Program-made: the position numbers and the translations under genes | Part shown: piece after piece, positions 1-23,585 of the stretch | Numbering within the stretch: position 1 is the stretch's first letter | Layout: every line of letters begins with the position of its first letter | DNA from: Apteryx mantelli | Lineage: Eukaryota; Chordata; Aves; Apterygiformes; Apterygidae | DNA: 64,000 nucleotides | Assembly: GCF_036417845.1 (NCBI RefSeq) | Contig: NC_090020.1 | Span: forward strand, 48,406,425 to 48,470,424 | Reading direction: 5' to 3' | Notes under the pieces: generated by a model | What the model was told of the DNA's origin: nothing | What the model saw: only the letters and a program-made list of their open reading frames with translations | Database searches by the model: none

Positions 1-3000
1 CAATTTGTCCTATAAATTAAATGTACAAATGTAATTTAGCACAACAAGATGAGGGGAAGCCAAAATATGGTCTTTAAGATAGACTGTTTCAACAATGTTT
101 TTAAATGTTCTTTAAAATGTCAACAGCTTCTTCAGCTTTAACAGCTTTTCTTTTCCTCTCCTCCAAAGAAAGAGTACACTGAACTTTCATGAGTTTCACA
201 TATACACATACAAAATCCCAAAATAAACAAAAACCCTGTCATAGGACTTTAAGATTGCAAGTTAAATCACTCTAAAATTAGAAAAAGTCAAAATTATGAT
301 TTGTGCCACCTGAATTCATAATACAGATGATGACAAGACTCCAATGACATGCTCGCATATGTTTTTTTATAGTAGTATCTTTGTTATAGTCTGCGTCCAT
401 TCTCTACATCCTGGAAATGAAATGAAGTTTCGTTTTGAAAAGGAAAAAAAACAACCCACCACACACATGCATGTTTTCTGCCTCTTTTAATTTGGAAATA
501 GCTGTATATGACCAAGGCAGAGAATTAAAGCAGATAGATAAAGAACAGCTTCATGATGAAGGCAGCTGAGGCTGCTTTAGGAAGCTCAATTTTTATTCCT
601 ATGTTTGCTCCACCATTTCTCAGGGATACCTGGAAAGTCACCAAAAGTCTACTGTTTCCCCAAAACTACTAAAAAGAGTTTTCCTCATTTTCTCAGTATT
701 CACTTGAGACAAAGGGATGTCAGTTACAGAAGTTCTCAACATTCTCTTCTTCTCTTGCATTTAAGGGGAATCATCCTTTGAACTTACACAATTACTATCA
801 CGTAGCTTGTTTCAAGGAGAAGGGGGGGGAAAAAAAAACCTCACACCCTATTAGATGCTTTTAATATTAACTCAATGCCTCAGCTACCAGTCTGTAGAAT
901 AAAATAATAGGAGTCCCTTCACCTCAGGATTGCTGCAAAGATGATTTCACTTATATCTAGGAAGCATTTTAGTCTGCCAGACAGTGACAAATTATTAAAC
1001 TACTCTTATTAAACAACTCAAACACCAACTTTGCCCGCACTCAAAAACCTGAAAAAGTAAATTACTCTGCTAGTACTCAGGGAGCCACGCTTACACATTC
1101 ATAAGCAATGAGTTACATACCAGTCCTTAACAAACAGTATCAAAATTAGAATAGGGAGAAAGCACAAGAATAATTTGGAGAAACTAACCAGTCTCCAACT
1201 GTCAGCCAGTCAAAGTACACATAATAATCTTGCCATAGCCTACTTTCTGTCTCAGCTCTTAGGATACTACTTCTTTCCCACGATTGTAGCCTGGTCACAA
1301 TCTTTTAGGATCTGAGGAGTCCAGCACTTCACCATTCTGTAAATGTTCTCGTCTCTTCCCGAACGGTTACACTTTTACTGTCATCATCTTTCTCAGATGA
1401 ATCAAGATCAGTGAAGTTAACCAAGCTGAAGGACAGAAAAATGGCTAGTGTTCACTCTCAGAGGAAGCAGCTAAGACCTTTTGGAATAGTGACCACTCTG
1501 AGAAGCCACTTCCCAAAAAGCTAACACCTCCCCCAGCTGACGGTCCTGACGATCCAGCTCCTGCCTTTCCATCCTTCACACCATGCAAACTATCCCTGCA
1601 TATTTAAGTTGTGCGCATTTCTTAAATTCCTGCATGCACCCCCCGCCTCTATTACATTAATTGTTTGGAGAAAAAACACTTCACTAACCATTATATCACT
1701 AATAACTCACTTTTCAGGAACACATCCTCAGCAGGTAGCGGGGTACTGCTCTATTCCTTTTTTCTTGTCAAGCACAGCATATATTACAGTTGTACCACAA
1801 TCAAAGAAAACTTTCTGTTCATACAGTTTAGTTGATAGAAAGAATATATTGAGAGAATTTCACAGAATGCATATGCTTTGCTGCAAGTCTTCCCTATAAC
1901 ACAGTGAAAATTCCCACCCAATCTGATTCAAACTCTTCAGCATGAAGAGATTCATATTTGTATCAAAGGACTTTAAATCAAGCCCTGCAGGGTTTGTCCC
2001 AGCAAGAATCAGTTCTCAGGGAGTCTTTTGGAAATAAACCTACTTAGATTGTGCCAAAGCCATGGTTAGAAACAACTAAGAGGATTATTCTGCATGTTAC
2101 AATCACAATTCAAGAATTCTAGGCAGATAATACTGATTTCCGCTTACTTCATAACAGCCTAACCATCCCTAAGATATGCTATGTATGCATTATAATTTTG
2201 ATTTGAAGCCGAAGTGTTAAAAGATCAATCCATTATAATGCATTGTACATAAACCAAAGTGTTTGGCAACACATTCCTTTCACGTATCCACTGTCTTGCT
2301 TTATTTCCCTTCCAATGAAAAACTTACAATGAAAGATCCCTTTTAATCTTCACCTAACACAGTAACCCTTGGGAAAACAGAGCCTTTGTAAAGCATGTTG
2401 AAATTAAGTGATAAGAATGCAGTACAGGCCCAAATGATGAACAAGCAGACCTTATATGACATTGCTACAATTTTAGCATGAGTCTGAATAACATCAAAAC
2501 AAGTTTTTTCTGCGTGTAATATAGCCCCAACTCTGAGCCACTGCACTAAGATGCGATCAATCCAGATTCTCCTTTTTAATACTGTCTAACACACAAAAAC
2601 AGTTAGATGTATCAAAAATAATGCAAGTAATCAAGTTAGTTCCCCTAGTCCAGAAAGAACTAATAGCTACTAAAGCGTTTTTTTGGACACTTCCCTCAGT
2701 AGAGTTTATCAATTCAAATAAAAAGACTCAAAAGGTAACTTAGACCAGATCTAGCATTCCTGCCCGCATAGGCTTCACAAACAAAGATTCCTTATTCCTA
2801 CACCTCCTCTTTTATTCCAAAGCCAATCTCAGTAGAAAAAGAAAAAAAAAAAGCCACACTTCCTTCCTCCCCAGAACTGTGCTGTTAGCTCATTTCCTTA
2901 CAGCTGTTGCTTGCCCAGGTGGAGCTGATATCTAAGTGAGGCCACTAACACGGTCAGTCAGCCCAAGACTCATTAGGATTTTAAAAAGGCAGATCATCCT

Positions 3001-3130
3001 ACTAAAGACACATCACACAAATATGTAACAGTTACATTTTATTTGCTCTTGTGTACTGTTGATTTCCACATAGCTCATGTCTTCCTTAGATGCAATGTCT
3101 CCTTAATGGCATCAGGGTACAGGGAGGTAA
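1..3130. other. Intergenic AT-rich sequence, no gene recognised
   Basis: No frame in this stretch has a splice-bounded or domain-like protein. The longest open frames are under 100 codons and look like chance. It lies upstream of NUDT12 on the side that in human is a gene-poor interval, so intergenic sequence is expected. Regulatory elements cannot be excluded from sequence alone. Confidence 0.6.
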
Positions 3131-4062
3131 ATCACAGAATCAGAGTGGTTGAGGTTGGAAGGGACCTCTGGAGACCATCTAATCCAATCCCCCTGGGGCT
3201 CAAGCAGGGTCACCTAGAGCACATTGCACAGGATCACGTCCAGGTGGGTTTTGAATATCTCCAGAGAAGGAGACTCCACAACCTCTCTGGGCAACCTGTT
3301 CCAGGGCTCTGACACCCCCACAGTGAAGAAGTTTTTCCTCATGTTCAGATAGAACTTCCTACATTTCAGTTTGTGCCTGTTGCCTTGCGTCCTGTCGCTG
3401 GGCACCACTGAAAAGAGTCTGGCCCCATCCTCTTGACACCCTCCCTTAAGATATTTGTATACCTTGATCCCCTCTCAGTCTTCTCTTCTGCAGACTGAAC
3501 AGGCCCAGCTTTCTCAGCCTTTCCTCATAAGAGAGATGCTCCAGTCCCCTAATCATCCGAGTAGCCCTCTGCTGGACTTGTTCCAGTAGTGCCATGTCTC
3601 TCTCATACTGGGGAGCCCAGAACTGGACGCAGCACTCCAGATGTGGCCTCAGCAGGGCTGAGTAGAGGGGCAGGATCACCTCCCTTGACCTGCTGGCAAC
3701 ACTCTTCCTGCTGCACCCCAGGATACCATTGGCCTTCTTGGCCACAAGGGCACACTGCTGCCTCATGCTTAACTTGGTGTCCACCAGCACTCCCAGGTCC
3801 TTCTGTGCAGAGCTGCTTTCCAGCAGGTCAGCCCCCAACCTGTCCTGGTGCATGGGGTTATTCCTCCCTAGGAATTTGCACTTGCCTTTGTTGAACTTCA
3901 CAAAGTTCCTCTCCACCCAGCTCTCCAGGTCTCTCTGAATGGCAGCACAGCCTTCTGGTGTATCAGCCACTGCTGCCAGTTTTGTATCATCAGCAAACTT
4001 GCTGAGGGAGCACTCTGTCCCTTCATTCAGGTCACTGATGAATAAGTTGAACAAAAAAAAAA
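3131..4062 (-). mobile_element. CR1 LINE fragment, 5'-truncated, decayed
   Basis: The minus strand encodes the C-terminal half of a CR1 ORF2 reverse transcriptase. It carries the FADD catalytic motif near its start, followed by the [26 protein letters not shown] and [14 protein letters not shown] blocks seen in avian CR1. The frame breaks between 3408 and 3446, and the last conserved block (ending ...WNRLPREVV) lies in another frame at 3214-3408. Compared with the copy at 45.9-48.6 kb it lacks short segments (about 6 and 9 nt) near GKCK and ERW. The element's 3' end is at about 3131, with a single copy of the CR1 terminal octamer-like motif (ATTCTGTGAT in minus sense). Its 5' end is at about 4062, which is ordinary 5' truncation. 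It is non-functional and older than the second copy. It sits in intergenic DNA, about 4 kb upstream of the NUDT12 CpG island. Confidence 0.95.
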
Positions 4063-7000
4063 TACCTCTGAGATTGACAAGTGTCCCTTTAAAAAAAGGA
4101 TAGTTAGGGTTAGGTCCTCAGAATGATCTGTCCACTGCTGCACAACTCTGGAAACATTCAGGTGCTGGTAGGCATCTAAGTTCTCAGGCTTAACAGCCAG
4201 GTATCAAAGCATTTGCATCTCACAATGAGGTCCGATTACCCTGACCCACCACAGAAAAACACTAGTTCCTTGCATTTGAGGTGTGAGAGTATTAATGAAA
4301 CACAAGCTATCCATTCCAGACTCAGTAGTCCATATTGCCCTTTATTTCTGCAGTCTTCTAACTACTACCTTGGGAGAGACACACAGGCTTTGAGATTCTT
4401 AAGTAATAAAATCCCAAAGATACTGCTTCTAAGAATGTTGAATGAGGCAGAGCCACAAGTCATACAGTCAGATGTTATTTTCCATATATACATCTTATCC
4501 TTCTCAGACAGAAGAAGTTCAAAGCACTCACATTAAGTTTCTTCAAGATATTTTTACCCTTCAAGCATTGGGAATCCCAGAACAGCTACCTGCTGTGGTA
4601 GAGCCTAAACTTTCATTAGTTTCTAGCTCAGAGAGTTCTCTTCTTCAACTTTTCCACAGTAATGAAATAGCCCTGTTTTGGTAGTAACAGCATATCACTA
4701 GACTTTTGCAGATAAAGTTATGAAACTACTGGGGATCTTCACTTCTCTTCAGACTGCTTCTCTCCCATTAGTGCTATCATTTTGCTATCTTTTAGGCTAA
4801 CTGTGAGCAATGTTGTCTCACTCCTTGCAGGCACTTCTAACAGTAACAGGGCCCACACACCGCAGTGCTCCCAATGGCACTTTAGGTGCCTTCTTTACAG
4901 CGTATTCAATTTTTTCTACGAGCTGCAGCACAAAATGAATAGGACATCAGGGCATTCAAATATTACTCCCTTGTTTGCTGTCTGCACTAATCAGCAAGCA
5001 TTTTGAAAAGACTATCATTAGTCACTATCAATACAGACCCACCAGAGTCTCTTTCAGGATCAGGGTACAATCTCACTCAAACTCCAGAAGCCTTAAAAAT
5101 ATACCTTAAGAATGCCTTAAAATACACCTTAAGAATGCTCACCCTTACTAAAGGGCTAACAGACCCTGTCAGGTCAAAGGCTATACTAGCCAGTATCTAT
5201 ACTTTTTTTCCAAGTTCAAGAAATCAAGAACCGTGGCACTCCAAAGGCCAGCACCACTCCGACCACTGCATTAGCTTTTCTTTTTACAGCAAGGGTCACT
5301 ATATTATTTTTATAATGATAACTTGAGAGAGGTACCATTAATGTTGTGTTTCATACAACGTGTCATAAGTATGGGGGGGGGGGGGAACAAGTCACCTGAC
5401 TGTTGGTAGGAGTGTAATTAGATTTCTGTAACAATTAATTTGAACTCATCAAAATAAATGTTTTTTAAACAATGTGAACTTTGTTCTATTTCAGGAAAAT
5501 TGTTCTTCCAAAATGGCTTATAAAATCAACTAAAAAAAAAAAGTTATTCACTTCGCATTGCACTTCTACAACAGGTAGAAGATACTGGGAAAATTAAGAA
5601 CAAGAACTCCTCCTTCCAAATAGGTTATTGTCCAAGGGAAAAAAAAAAATCATCACTTTGAAGTTCACAAGCAGGAGTCCTCCAAAGTGACTCTTCCTTC
5701 AGAGGGGCAGAACCAGGAGAAGTTTTCCTAGGATCTAGCATGTACATAGCTTCTTGGAGGAAAATTAGCAGGAAAGAAGTGGAGGGAGGAAACATTCTGA
5801 TAGCACTAATACCCTGTAAAAGAAGATTTCACAGGCCTTATGAATAGAGCACAAAGCCTACATACTCCAGTTTTGTTCAAAAGTGGAGGTTAAAGCAAAG
5901 AATCTGGTCAGGTACTGGGTCACACAAACAACCAATACTGAAGAAGTTTCATATTGCAACAGATTACTTGATTCTAAGACAGAAAAACAAGATTTCTAGC
6001 AACATAAAAAAGTACCACTGACATGAGTACATGATTTTTAACCTTTAAAAAACATAAGTCTATTACAAGAAAAAAGAATCTAATAGATTAATTGAAGTAT
6101 GAAATGGTTCAGTTAGACACCCAACTGAAACTCCCTTTCACACTGTACATGTCATGGATAATAAAGGTACTGCAAAAAGAAACACTGAATATAATAAAAA
6201 GCTCCTCAAACCATTCCTGATCTTCTAGTCTATAGCATTTGTTTAACCACGTAGCCAGGATACAGTAACTTCCTGATCTGCTACAGCACCAGATTTTTGT
6301 GTATATATAGCTTATAAATAAACAACTTGCATATATCTCATTACCTTGACTAAGAATATTAGGAGACTGCACATACTTCACCTTGTAGAAACTGCAACTC
6401 AAAAGTTTCCTTTCTGACTCCCAAAACATCCACATTTCAGTTTAGCTTCTCTCCTAGTCTTCTGTTTAGGATGCTGTCTCATTCTTGACTTTCAGACGCA
6501 GGGAAAGCAAGTTTCAAAGCTGTTAACAGAGTACCATGAGTCAGTCAAGCAAACAATTTTCTGTGATACACTACAAGAAAAGCTTCAGCTGCCTGAACAC
6601 AAAGACTGCTTTAGCCCACCTACAGCAGATCAGGGACTTCATTACCCAGACCAGGATGTAAGGCTGAATTGTCATAATTTCACAGGTGGCAGATATAAGA
6701 CATTACCAAAAAAAGACAAGAAATAGATTTGTGGCTTTAAATGTCGATTACACTGAGGAAATTATTTCCTTCTTCAGCCATTAATCCTCACAGGAAGAAA
6801 GAATGATTGAATAACTACATCTGCTTGGGCATTGGCTATTGAAGTATTGGTGACAGCCCTCTACCAGATGGAAACTATTATTTAGAGATACATGACCCAA
6901 ATCATATACAGTATGGCTAGATAGTTTCCAGCTGAGAAACAAAAATTAAAGTCACATCTCTCACACTTTTTATTTGTCCCTATCTGGAAGAATACTCTTA

Positions 7001-8139
7001 ACAAGTCTCTGTGCACATTCACTGCTTTGCACCAGATTTTTTTCCGTAGGGAGTTTTATCCCATGTGGTTGAGCCTCTGCTGAGGATGCTTTAATAAAAA
7101 TACATAACTTAAGAACACATACAGAACAGACTTTAAAGCTTGCTTATCAAGTACTTATAAATGCCACGTGATAGATTCATATATTCCAGTGTTATATGTT
7201 CAGCAAACCATTTACTATAATGTTTGACAATTAACAGTGACTATTTTAAAAAATGCTGCAAAAATTAATAACCTAAATTTTAGAACTCCATAATAATTTA
7301 AGGTTATGCTTTTCTATCAAGCACTTCACAAGACAGACTAAGCAGTTGAGCCAGCACTGGGACTGACAGGACCCAGTCACAGTTTCTCTCTTCCTTTCCA
7401 CTCAATACTGCAAATATGTGGTATTTTATTACAGATTTGAAAGTAGTTTATACAAGAATTGTCTGGTTCTTATGATTTTAAAGATATCTGATGTTGAAGA
7501 AATCTGATGATTCCACAAAACTCAAAAATCCAAAGGCAAATAAAATAATCCCAAGTATTGTTACGTTTTTTCAAGCAATAAGATTTTAAAAAAATTGTGC
7601 AATTGTATTTTTATTCTCTAGAACTTCAAGACTGGCATCAGGACTTTAGAACATCTGGTTCTAGACTAAGGTTTAGAATTTTTTAATAAATCAAGCACAA
7701 AGCATGGTAAGTGCTCACCAGAGACAAACTGGAACAGTCCCATGCTCGTTTCTCTAGGACTAGCATGTCCTTGATTTCCCTCGGTTAGGCTAGCAGTACC
7801 ACTTCTGTCACAGCTATCATCTGGCTTTCTTTATAACCACTCTAATTTCCCTGCTAGCTGTTCTCCCCTGCCGTGACATCTGATTTGTTCCAGTTTTAGC
7901 CAGCTTCCTTTACATCTACTTTTCTTACAGGAAAGTACTTGCATGCTCTATTGTCACCTGGTTTGGCTTCCCCTAGTCAGGTGAAGCGGGGGGGGGGGCT
8001 TTTGACTGCTTTTCCTAACTATAAAATTTGCTGCCTGGAAGACAAAAGGCCTCTTTGTTCTTCAGTCTGTCCAGCAAGTTGACCTACTTGACAACACGAC
8101 TCAAGTGATCACTTGTAATGCCTGTGACTGGCAGTAGGG
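4063..8139. other. Intergenic region upstream of the NUDT12 CpG island
   Basis: No gene is recognised. Small features are an imperfect tandem duplication at about 5096-5140 (shared core CCTTAAGAATGC), a 13-base G run at 5373-5385, a G run at about 7988-7998, and one short telomere-like GTTAGGGTTAG at about 4102. A divergent non-coding transcript from the CpG island could run leftward here, but no exon structure supports one. Confidence 0.5.
5373..5385 (+). repeat. Poly-G run, 13 bases
   Basis: A homopolymer in intergenic sequence upstream of NUDT12. It is a likely site of length polymorphism or sequencing error. Confidence 0.9.
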
Positions 8140-8392
8140 ATTTCCACCCGCAGCGGCGGCGGCAGCGGCTCGGCCTCCCTGCCCGGCCCGGCCCGGCCCG
8201 GCGGGGTCTCTCGCCGGCCGCAGGCCTCGTCCCCGCCGAGCCGGCGGCCAGGCAGCGAGGGCCGGGCCGGGCGGCGCGGCGGCCCCGGGCGCCATTTCCC
8301 GCCGGGCGCCCCTTCCTGCCACCGCTGCCGCCGCGGCCCGCGAGGGGGCGGGCAAGCCGCGGCCGCGAGGGGGGGAGGGGCGGCGCGGCCCG

Positions 8393-8401
8393 GCGGAAGT
8401 G
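8393..8401 (+). promoter_or_regulatory. Putative ETS/GABP site in the CpG island
   Basis: GCGGAAGTG matches the ETS-family core (GGAA in a CCGGAAGTG-like context) that is common just upstream of, or at, start sites of housekeeping CpG promoters. The donor candidate at 8454 lies 53 nt downstream, which would allow a short untranslated first exon. This is a motif match only. Confidence 0.35.
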
Positions 8402-8684
8402 CGTGCGGAGTCAGGGCAGCGCGCCGCCTGCTGCGCCCGATCTCCCTCACGGTAACAGGGAGCCCGCCGGGTGCCCCCGCCGGTCCCCCCGCCGGGTGCG
8501 GGCTGCCCCCCGCCCGCGGCTCACGCCCGTGCGCCCCCGGACCGGGCCCACCGCCCCCTCGCGCCCTGGGCCCTGACTGTTGCACCGCCACGGCTTGCCC
8601 GCCCCCGCGGCCGCCCAAGGGGAGCGGAGGGGAGGCGGGCTGGGAGCGGGCGGCCGCGGGGGGACTCGGGCCGGAGGCGGGAGC

Positions 8685-8704
8685 GGGGCGGGGCGGGGCG
8701 GGGG
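8685..8704 (+). promoter_or_regulatory. Tandem GC boxes (SP/KLF type)
   Basis: Three overlapping GGGGCGGGG units form a near-perfect tandem array, a classic SP1/KLF binding arrangement. The same run has four G-tracts and could form a G-quadruplex. If transcription starts near 8410-8450 these boxes lie in intron 1. If it starts near 8780 they are the proximal promoter. Confidence 0.5.
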
Positions 8705-8800
8705 CCGCCCCTCCCCCCGCGCCTGCGCCGGCCTCCCCCGCGGGCGGCTCTGGGCGGGCGGCCCGGGTAACGGCCGCGCTGACCCTTACAGGCTCCTGCC

Positions 8801-9497
8801 CCGTGGCGGCTGCAATATAGAAAACTGATCTACCCCGCCCCCCCCCCCCCAAAGTGTTCATATAGCGGAGAACGCATCACTGCTGAAAAAGGATTTTTTT
8901 TTTTTTTTAACGGAAACTAGGTTTTAAGCAGCAGGTTCTGTTGCTCTGCCCCTGGTACAGAGACTCGTGTCAGTCCTTGACGTGCTACAGGGATGTGCGC
9001 GCTGTAACGCGCATTTCAGCTGCCAGGACGTGGCAGTGGGAGAAGGACGCCGCTCACCGTAGGCGGCTTTTGTTAAAAACATTTAAGGAAATACACTGTA
9101 ATGCAGATTTTTCACTGTTAAAATACTCGTTTTGTAGCGTGGGATTTTCTGTTGTTCAGAGGTTTTGCCTTGATTGTTTGTTTAATCTGAAATCCAAACA
9201 TGCTTTTTACTTTGAACAAGCTTCATTTTCATTGTAAAATCTTTCTCTCCTTAAGTCATCTTTAAAATTGATTTTAATGATTGGAGTAAAATTTTAACCC
9301 ATATTTGGAGATGTGTGGAACTGTATTTGGTTGGGAGTAACAATTTCATGCTAATTACAAGAATTTGACTGTTGTATCCATAGTTTTGGTGGCAGTGTTG
9401 GATTAGCTGCATAGCATTAAGCTTAATTTACTTTTTAAAATCCTTTTGCCAATGGTAAATTTGTTCTCAGATATTTCTGTTTTCTTTTTTAACTTAG
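8801..9497. other. Intron 1 / leader region of NUDT12
   Basis: Just past the CpG island come a C run at about 8829-8841, a T run at about 8894-8908, a CRE-like TGACGTG at 8978-8984, then AT-rich sequence ending in the polypyrimidine tract TTTCTTTTTTAACTTAG that forms the exon-2 acceptor. No coding potential was recognised. Confidence 0.5.
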
Positions 9498-9505
9498 TTG
9501 AGACA

Positions 9506-19951
<10,446 letters not shown>

Positions 19952-20009
19952 ATCAAATAATTGATTTCTTTAAGTTAAATTATTTCTTCTAGTGAATGCT
20001 AATGTTAGA

Positions 20010-20015
20010 AATAAA
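20010..20015 (+). terminator. Canonical poly(A) signal AATAAA downstream of NUDT12
   Basis: AATAAA lies 58 nt after the NUDT12 stop codon and could define a very short 3' UTR. Further A/T-rich hexamers occur downstream (for example near 23170), so a longer alternative 3' UTR is possible. Confidence 0.5.
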
Positions 20016-23000
20016 TTAGAAAGACCTGTTTATCTAGTAAACATATGACCACATATATTTTTGAGCCTGCCTTTTGGCTCCAGAGCTAAACAATGCAAAT
20101 TTGGGGGGGGAGGGGTGTTCGGACCTAAGTTATAACTGGATAATAAGCCAGTTACTATCCCAAGCAAGCAAGCAACAAACGGACAACATTGATATCCTAT
20201 TGTGCACAGGCTGCTTTTTGATTTTAGGGTCAAATTATTATGCATTTCATTATCATGCTCTTTATTTCACTTAGCTATTCTGAACTTAATGTTTGATTTG
20301 GCCTGATGTCTCAAACAGCCCCCACTTGAAAGAGGGTTTTTTTTATTATTATTAAATTTAATTTTTTTTAATTCTCCCTGGCACAGGTAACACCAAACAG
20401 CATTTAATGCTGAAAGTCCTATCAGCGGTGGTTATTTTTAAACAAATAGCAAAGTTAAATGCTGAACAGGTAGTACTTTTTATCTGTTCCATGAATAACA
20501 TTGTAAGGAGAGGATTTCCTCCACCAGTCTGACTTGGCCTCCACTTACCCAATTATATGTTGTCCTGAATTATTTTAAAGGCTTAACACAGTGTTTTGCT
20601 TATAAAAAAGGGTATTGGAGAATCATTCCGAAAAGCCTAGATACTGACTATTTATATAAAATGATAATGTACTTACTTACCTTAGGCAATGAGTTATTTC
20701 ATTCTCTGATCATTAGAAATGGAACTGTAGAGTAGTAAAGAAGAAAAGTAGATTCTTTAAACAGCACATAAAATAATATCTCAAAATATGTACAAAGTTA
20801 TTTTATAAAAATTGAGATATTAAGATTGTTACTGTTATTAAGAATTTACAGTTGAAAGACAGAAATATATCAATCCCAACTGTGAGACAGAGAGCAACAT
20901 AGTATTAAAAATATTTACTTATGTATATTTAATGCTGTATTTCAAATTTGTGCCTTAATTTATTGTCTTACTGAAAAGAATGGAAACTATATTTATTCAA
21001 AATAGATGGTTACAAAAGTGTACTGTTGTTATTATTACTGTCATGATAAGATTTAGTAGTCTGTGATTGTGCAGTCATTGCAGTGGTATAAAAAGAAATG
21101 CAAATGACTAGGAGGAAATACAATATTAGTCATAAAAATTAACTTACCATATGGTGTTTTTTTATTCAGAGTATTTTGAATCTTTTTTAATCAATGAAAG
21201 ATGTGATTTTTTTAATTTAATTCTGCAAAATCTGGAATCAGAACAGATGTTATTACAAATCCAAATAGTTAATTTTTTCCATCCAGTGTTCATACTACTG
21301 CAGCATCGTGTTTTTGAGGCAGTGGTATCAAACTTGAATTCAGCAGGCACTTCTGGCAGACTTGAAACAATTGACAGATCATTAGGTTGTTTCATCCTTT
21401 CCCTTGTTTCTGCTGCACCTACAAATTAAGAAGATTGGGGAATCTGTTGACCCATCTGGAAAAGAAAAGGAAGCAATACACTTCTTCCCTTAAAAATTTC
21501 TTCTACCAAGCAGAAGAGGAAATAGGAAAAGCTTTCATAGACCACAGCTAACAAGCAAGACCAGATACGGTCAGTGGAATTGAACTGATCTTAAAAAAAA
21601 TAAAAGGGGGGGGGGAAGGAAGTCTAACTGCAGGTTGTTCATACAAGTAGAGGAGAACAGTGGACAGCATGTAACGGGAGTGGAAACTACGTAATGGAAG
21701 AAACTTAACTGGGATTACAGTGATGACCAAGCATTAAGAGAAATGAACAAGGAGGAAATGATGAGCAGATGGAAGAGGGAGGATAAAGCAAAGAGCAAAT
21801 ATAGACAGTGTAAGGACAAATCATTTATCACATTGAGGTAACTAAAAATATATGTATGTCCCATTCTACTATTAGTTTTTTATGTAGGAAATTATGGTGA
21901 GTTACTATAGAGATAGGTTTATAACTGTGAAACTCATAAGAGTGTCCACAACCCAATATTGATAATAAGATTCACTTTTTTTATCATTTTTAATCTACAT
22001 AAACATATATCTAATTACAATGCTAATAAGAAATAATTTGAAAATACCATTTTACAGCATGAAAGCAACAGAAAAAGGATATGTTGAAAAAGAAAACGTT
22101 TTAATAATCTCTGAGTTTGAAAGTAATATTTTAATGAACTTTCAATTCTAATAACTTCTGGTATTATTTATAACGATTTTTAATATATCTACATTTAGAA
22201 ATGCTAAATCAAGTGTCCTTTTAAAACTCAACTATATGTATATACCCATCCTTTCTTTCCTTCCCAACAGATGAACCATTCAGGAAAAGATGACAAACAT
22301 TTCTTCTTTAAGAAGAACTAATTTGGTCATTTTATTCTCTTAAAGTGAAACTTTTATTGGCTCTTCATTATCTTAATTGGACTTGTAGGTAGTAGGATAG
22401 CGTTTTAGTTTGAAAATATCTGTTCTTCAGCATAGAAGTTTTCTGAATGATAGTTATTATTTGCTGATTACACATGAAAATCTAACTGAAGAGCCAAATG
22501 CTGTAGATATTTAATAACTAGAGCAATTTAGAAAAGTGCCAAGTTAAATTTAGCAAGGAAATTAAACAGAAAGAGTGTAATGAATCAAACTGGAATATGG
22601 TCAGGACAACACCTCCATTAGATTTGAGTTGTATGCCTCATCCAAAAGACTGCACCTGTGCAAGCAGACTACTTCTTGCTATTAAGCTAATGCACTGCAT
22701 AAAGATACCATCCCTTGAACCACTAAAAATAGAGGGGTTTTGTTCATGCGATATAAGAATGTTGTCTATCTTCTCCCTTGTTTCTACTATGGTACCAGAG
22801 CAAAGAGAGTACTGTTACCACATGTAGATATACAAGGAAGAAAATTTTGAAAATGCCTTTTTTCCCAGTCTGCCTTTACACTAACAGTTATTAACTTTTA
22901 TTCAGTATATAATTTGTAAACTTTATGTATTTTATCTGTTTTTGAAATTGTAAGATAGGAATTTACAGATAATATAAATAATAATATAATACAGTGGACA

Positions 23001-23585
23001 AAACAAGGTTGTAAACATGCAAAAAAATTCATATTGCTGACCAAACTGTAAGTTCATGTTAAAATACTGGCATGAGATTTTTACAAAATTTTCATAGGTC
23101 CTGAAATATTTCCTATAAGCATATTTCTTGTATCCTATTTTTCATATTGCATATGTGTAAATATATGAAAAATAAAACCATTCCAATGTGGGTAGTGTAG
23201 CATGAACATTATAGTTGTGTTTTGTGTAGGAATATTGCTAAATTGGTAAAGAGTGTCTTAAACCCTACAACATGTGAAGGAAAAAAGAGTGGATGTCAGT
23301 AGACCGATTAAGGTAGACCAGTCATGATGCTTCATGGAATTAAATATACTAATCAGATTCTGAGCTTAAGGGACGGAAATAGAAAAAGAAGTAGAGCAAG
23401 ACTGTGAATAGTGTTGCTCCCTCTTTTATCTTTATTTTTCACGTACACAATTTTATTAACTTAGACTTTGCAGACAAACTGACATTTTGTAAAGCATTTG
23501 CCCAGGTAAGTTGAGTTAATCATTATTTTTCTCATTTGCTTTAGCTGTTAAGAGTTAAATAACCAGTAGTTCTTTTTTGCTTCAG
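20016..23585. other. Intergenic region after NUDT12 (possible long 3' UTR)
   Basis: AT-rich, with a G run at about 20104-20117 and another at about 21606-21616. The open frame around 21151-21429 (92 codons) has no splice context, low-complexity-like codon use and no recognisable motif, so it is not called. Some or all of this may be alternative NUDT12 3' UTR. Confidence 0.5.

Larger units (their letters stand above)
8140..8800. promoter_or_regulatory. CpG island, likely NUDT12 promoter and untranslated exon 1
   Basis: An abrupt rise to very high G+C and CpG density stands out against the AT-rich surroundings. It lies about 0.7 kb upstream of the first NUDT12 coding exon. That exon opens with a splice acceptor, so an upstream untranslated exon must exist. 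Visible elements are an ETS/GABP-type GCGGAAGTG at 8393-8401 and overlapping GC boxes at 8685-8704. Two possible exon-1 donors are ACG|GTAACA at 8453/8454 and CGG|GTAACG at 8766/8767, and neither can be preferred from sequence. CpG islands of this kind are often bidirectional. Long open frames inside it (up to 250 codons, proline/alanine/glycine/arginine-rich) are composition artefacts. Confidence 0.8.

Noticed and set aside
8101-8861. Long open frames on both strands of the CpG island (up to 250 codons)
   Set aside because: They are Pro/Ala/Gly/Arg-rich, overlap each other in several frames and follow from the G+C content and lack of A/T-rich stops. There is no domain or splice support.
21151-21429. 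92-codon open frame downstream of NUDT12
   Set aside because: No start context, splice signals or recognisable motif. It lies in probable 3' UTR or intergenic DNA and has an antisense shadow of similar length.
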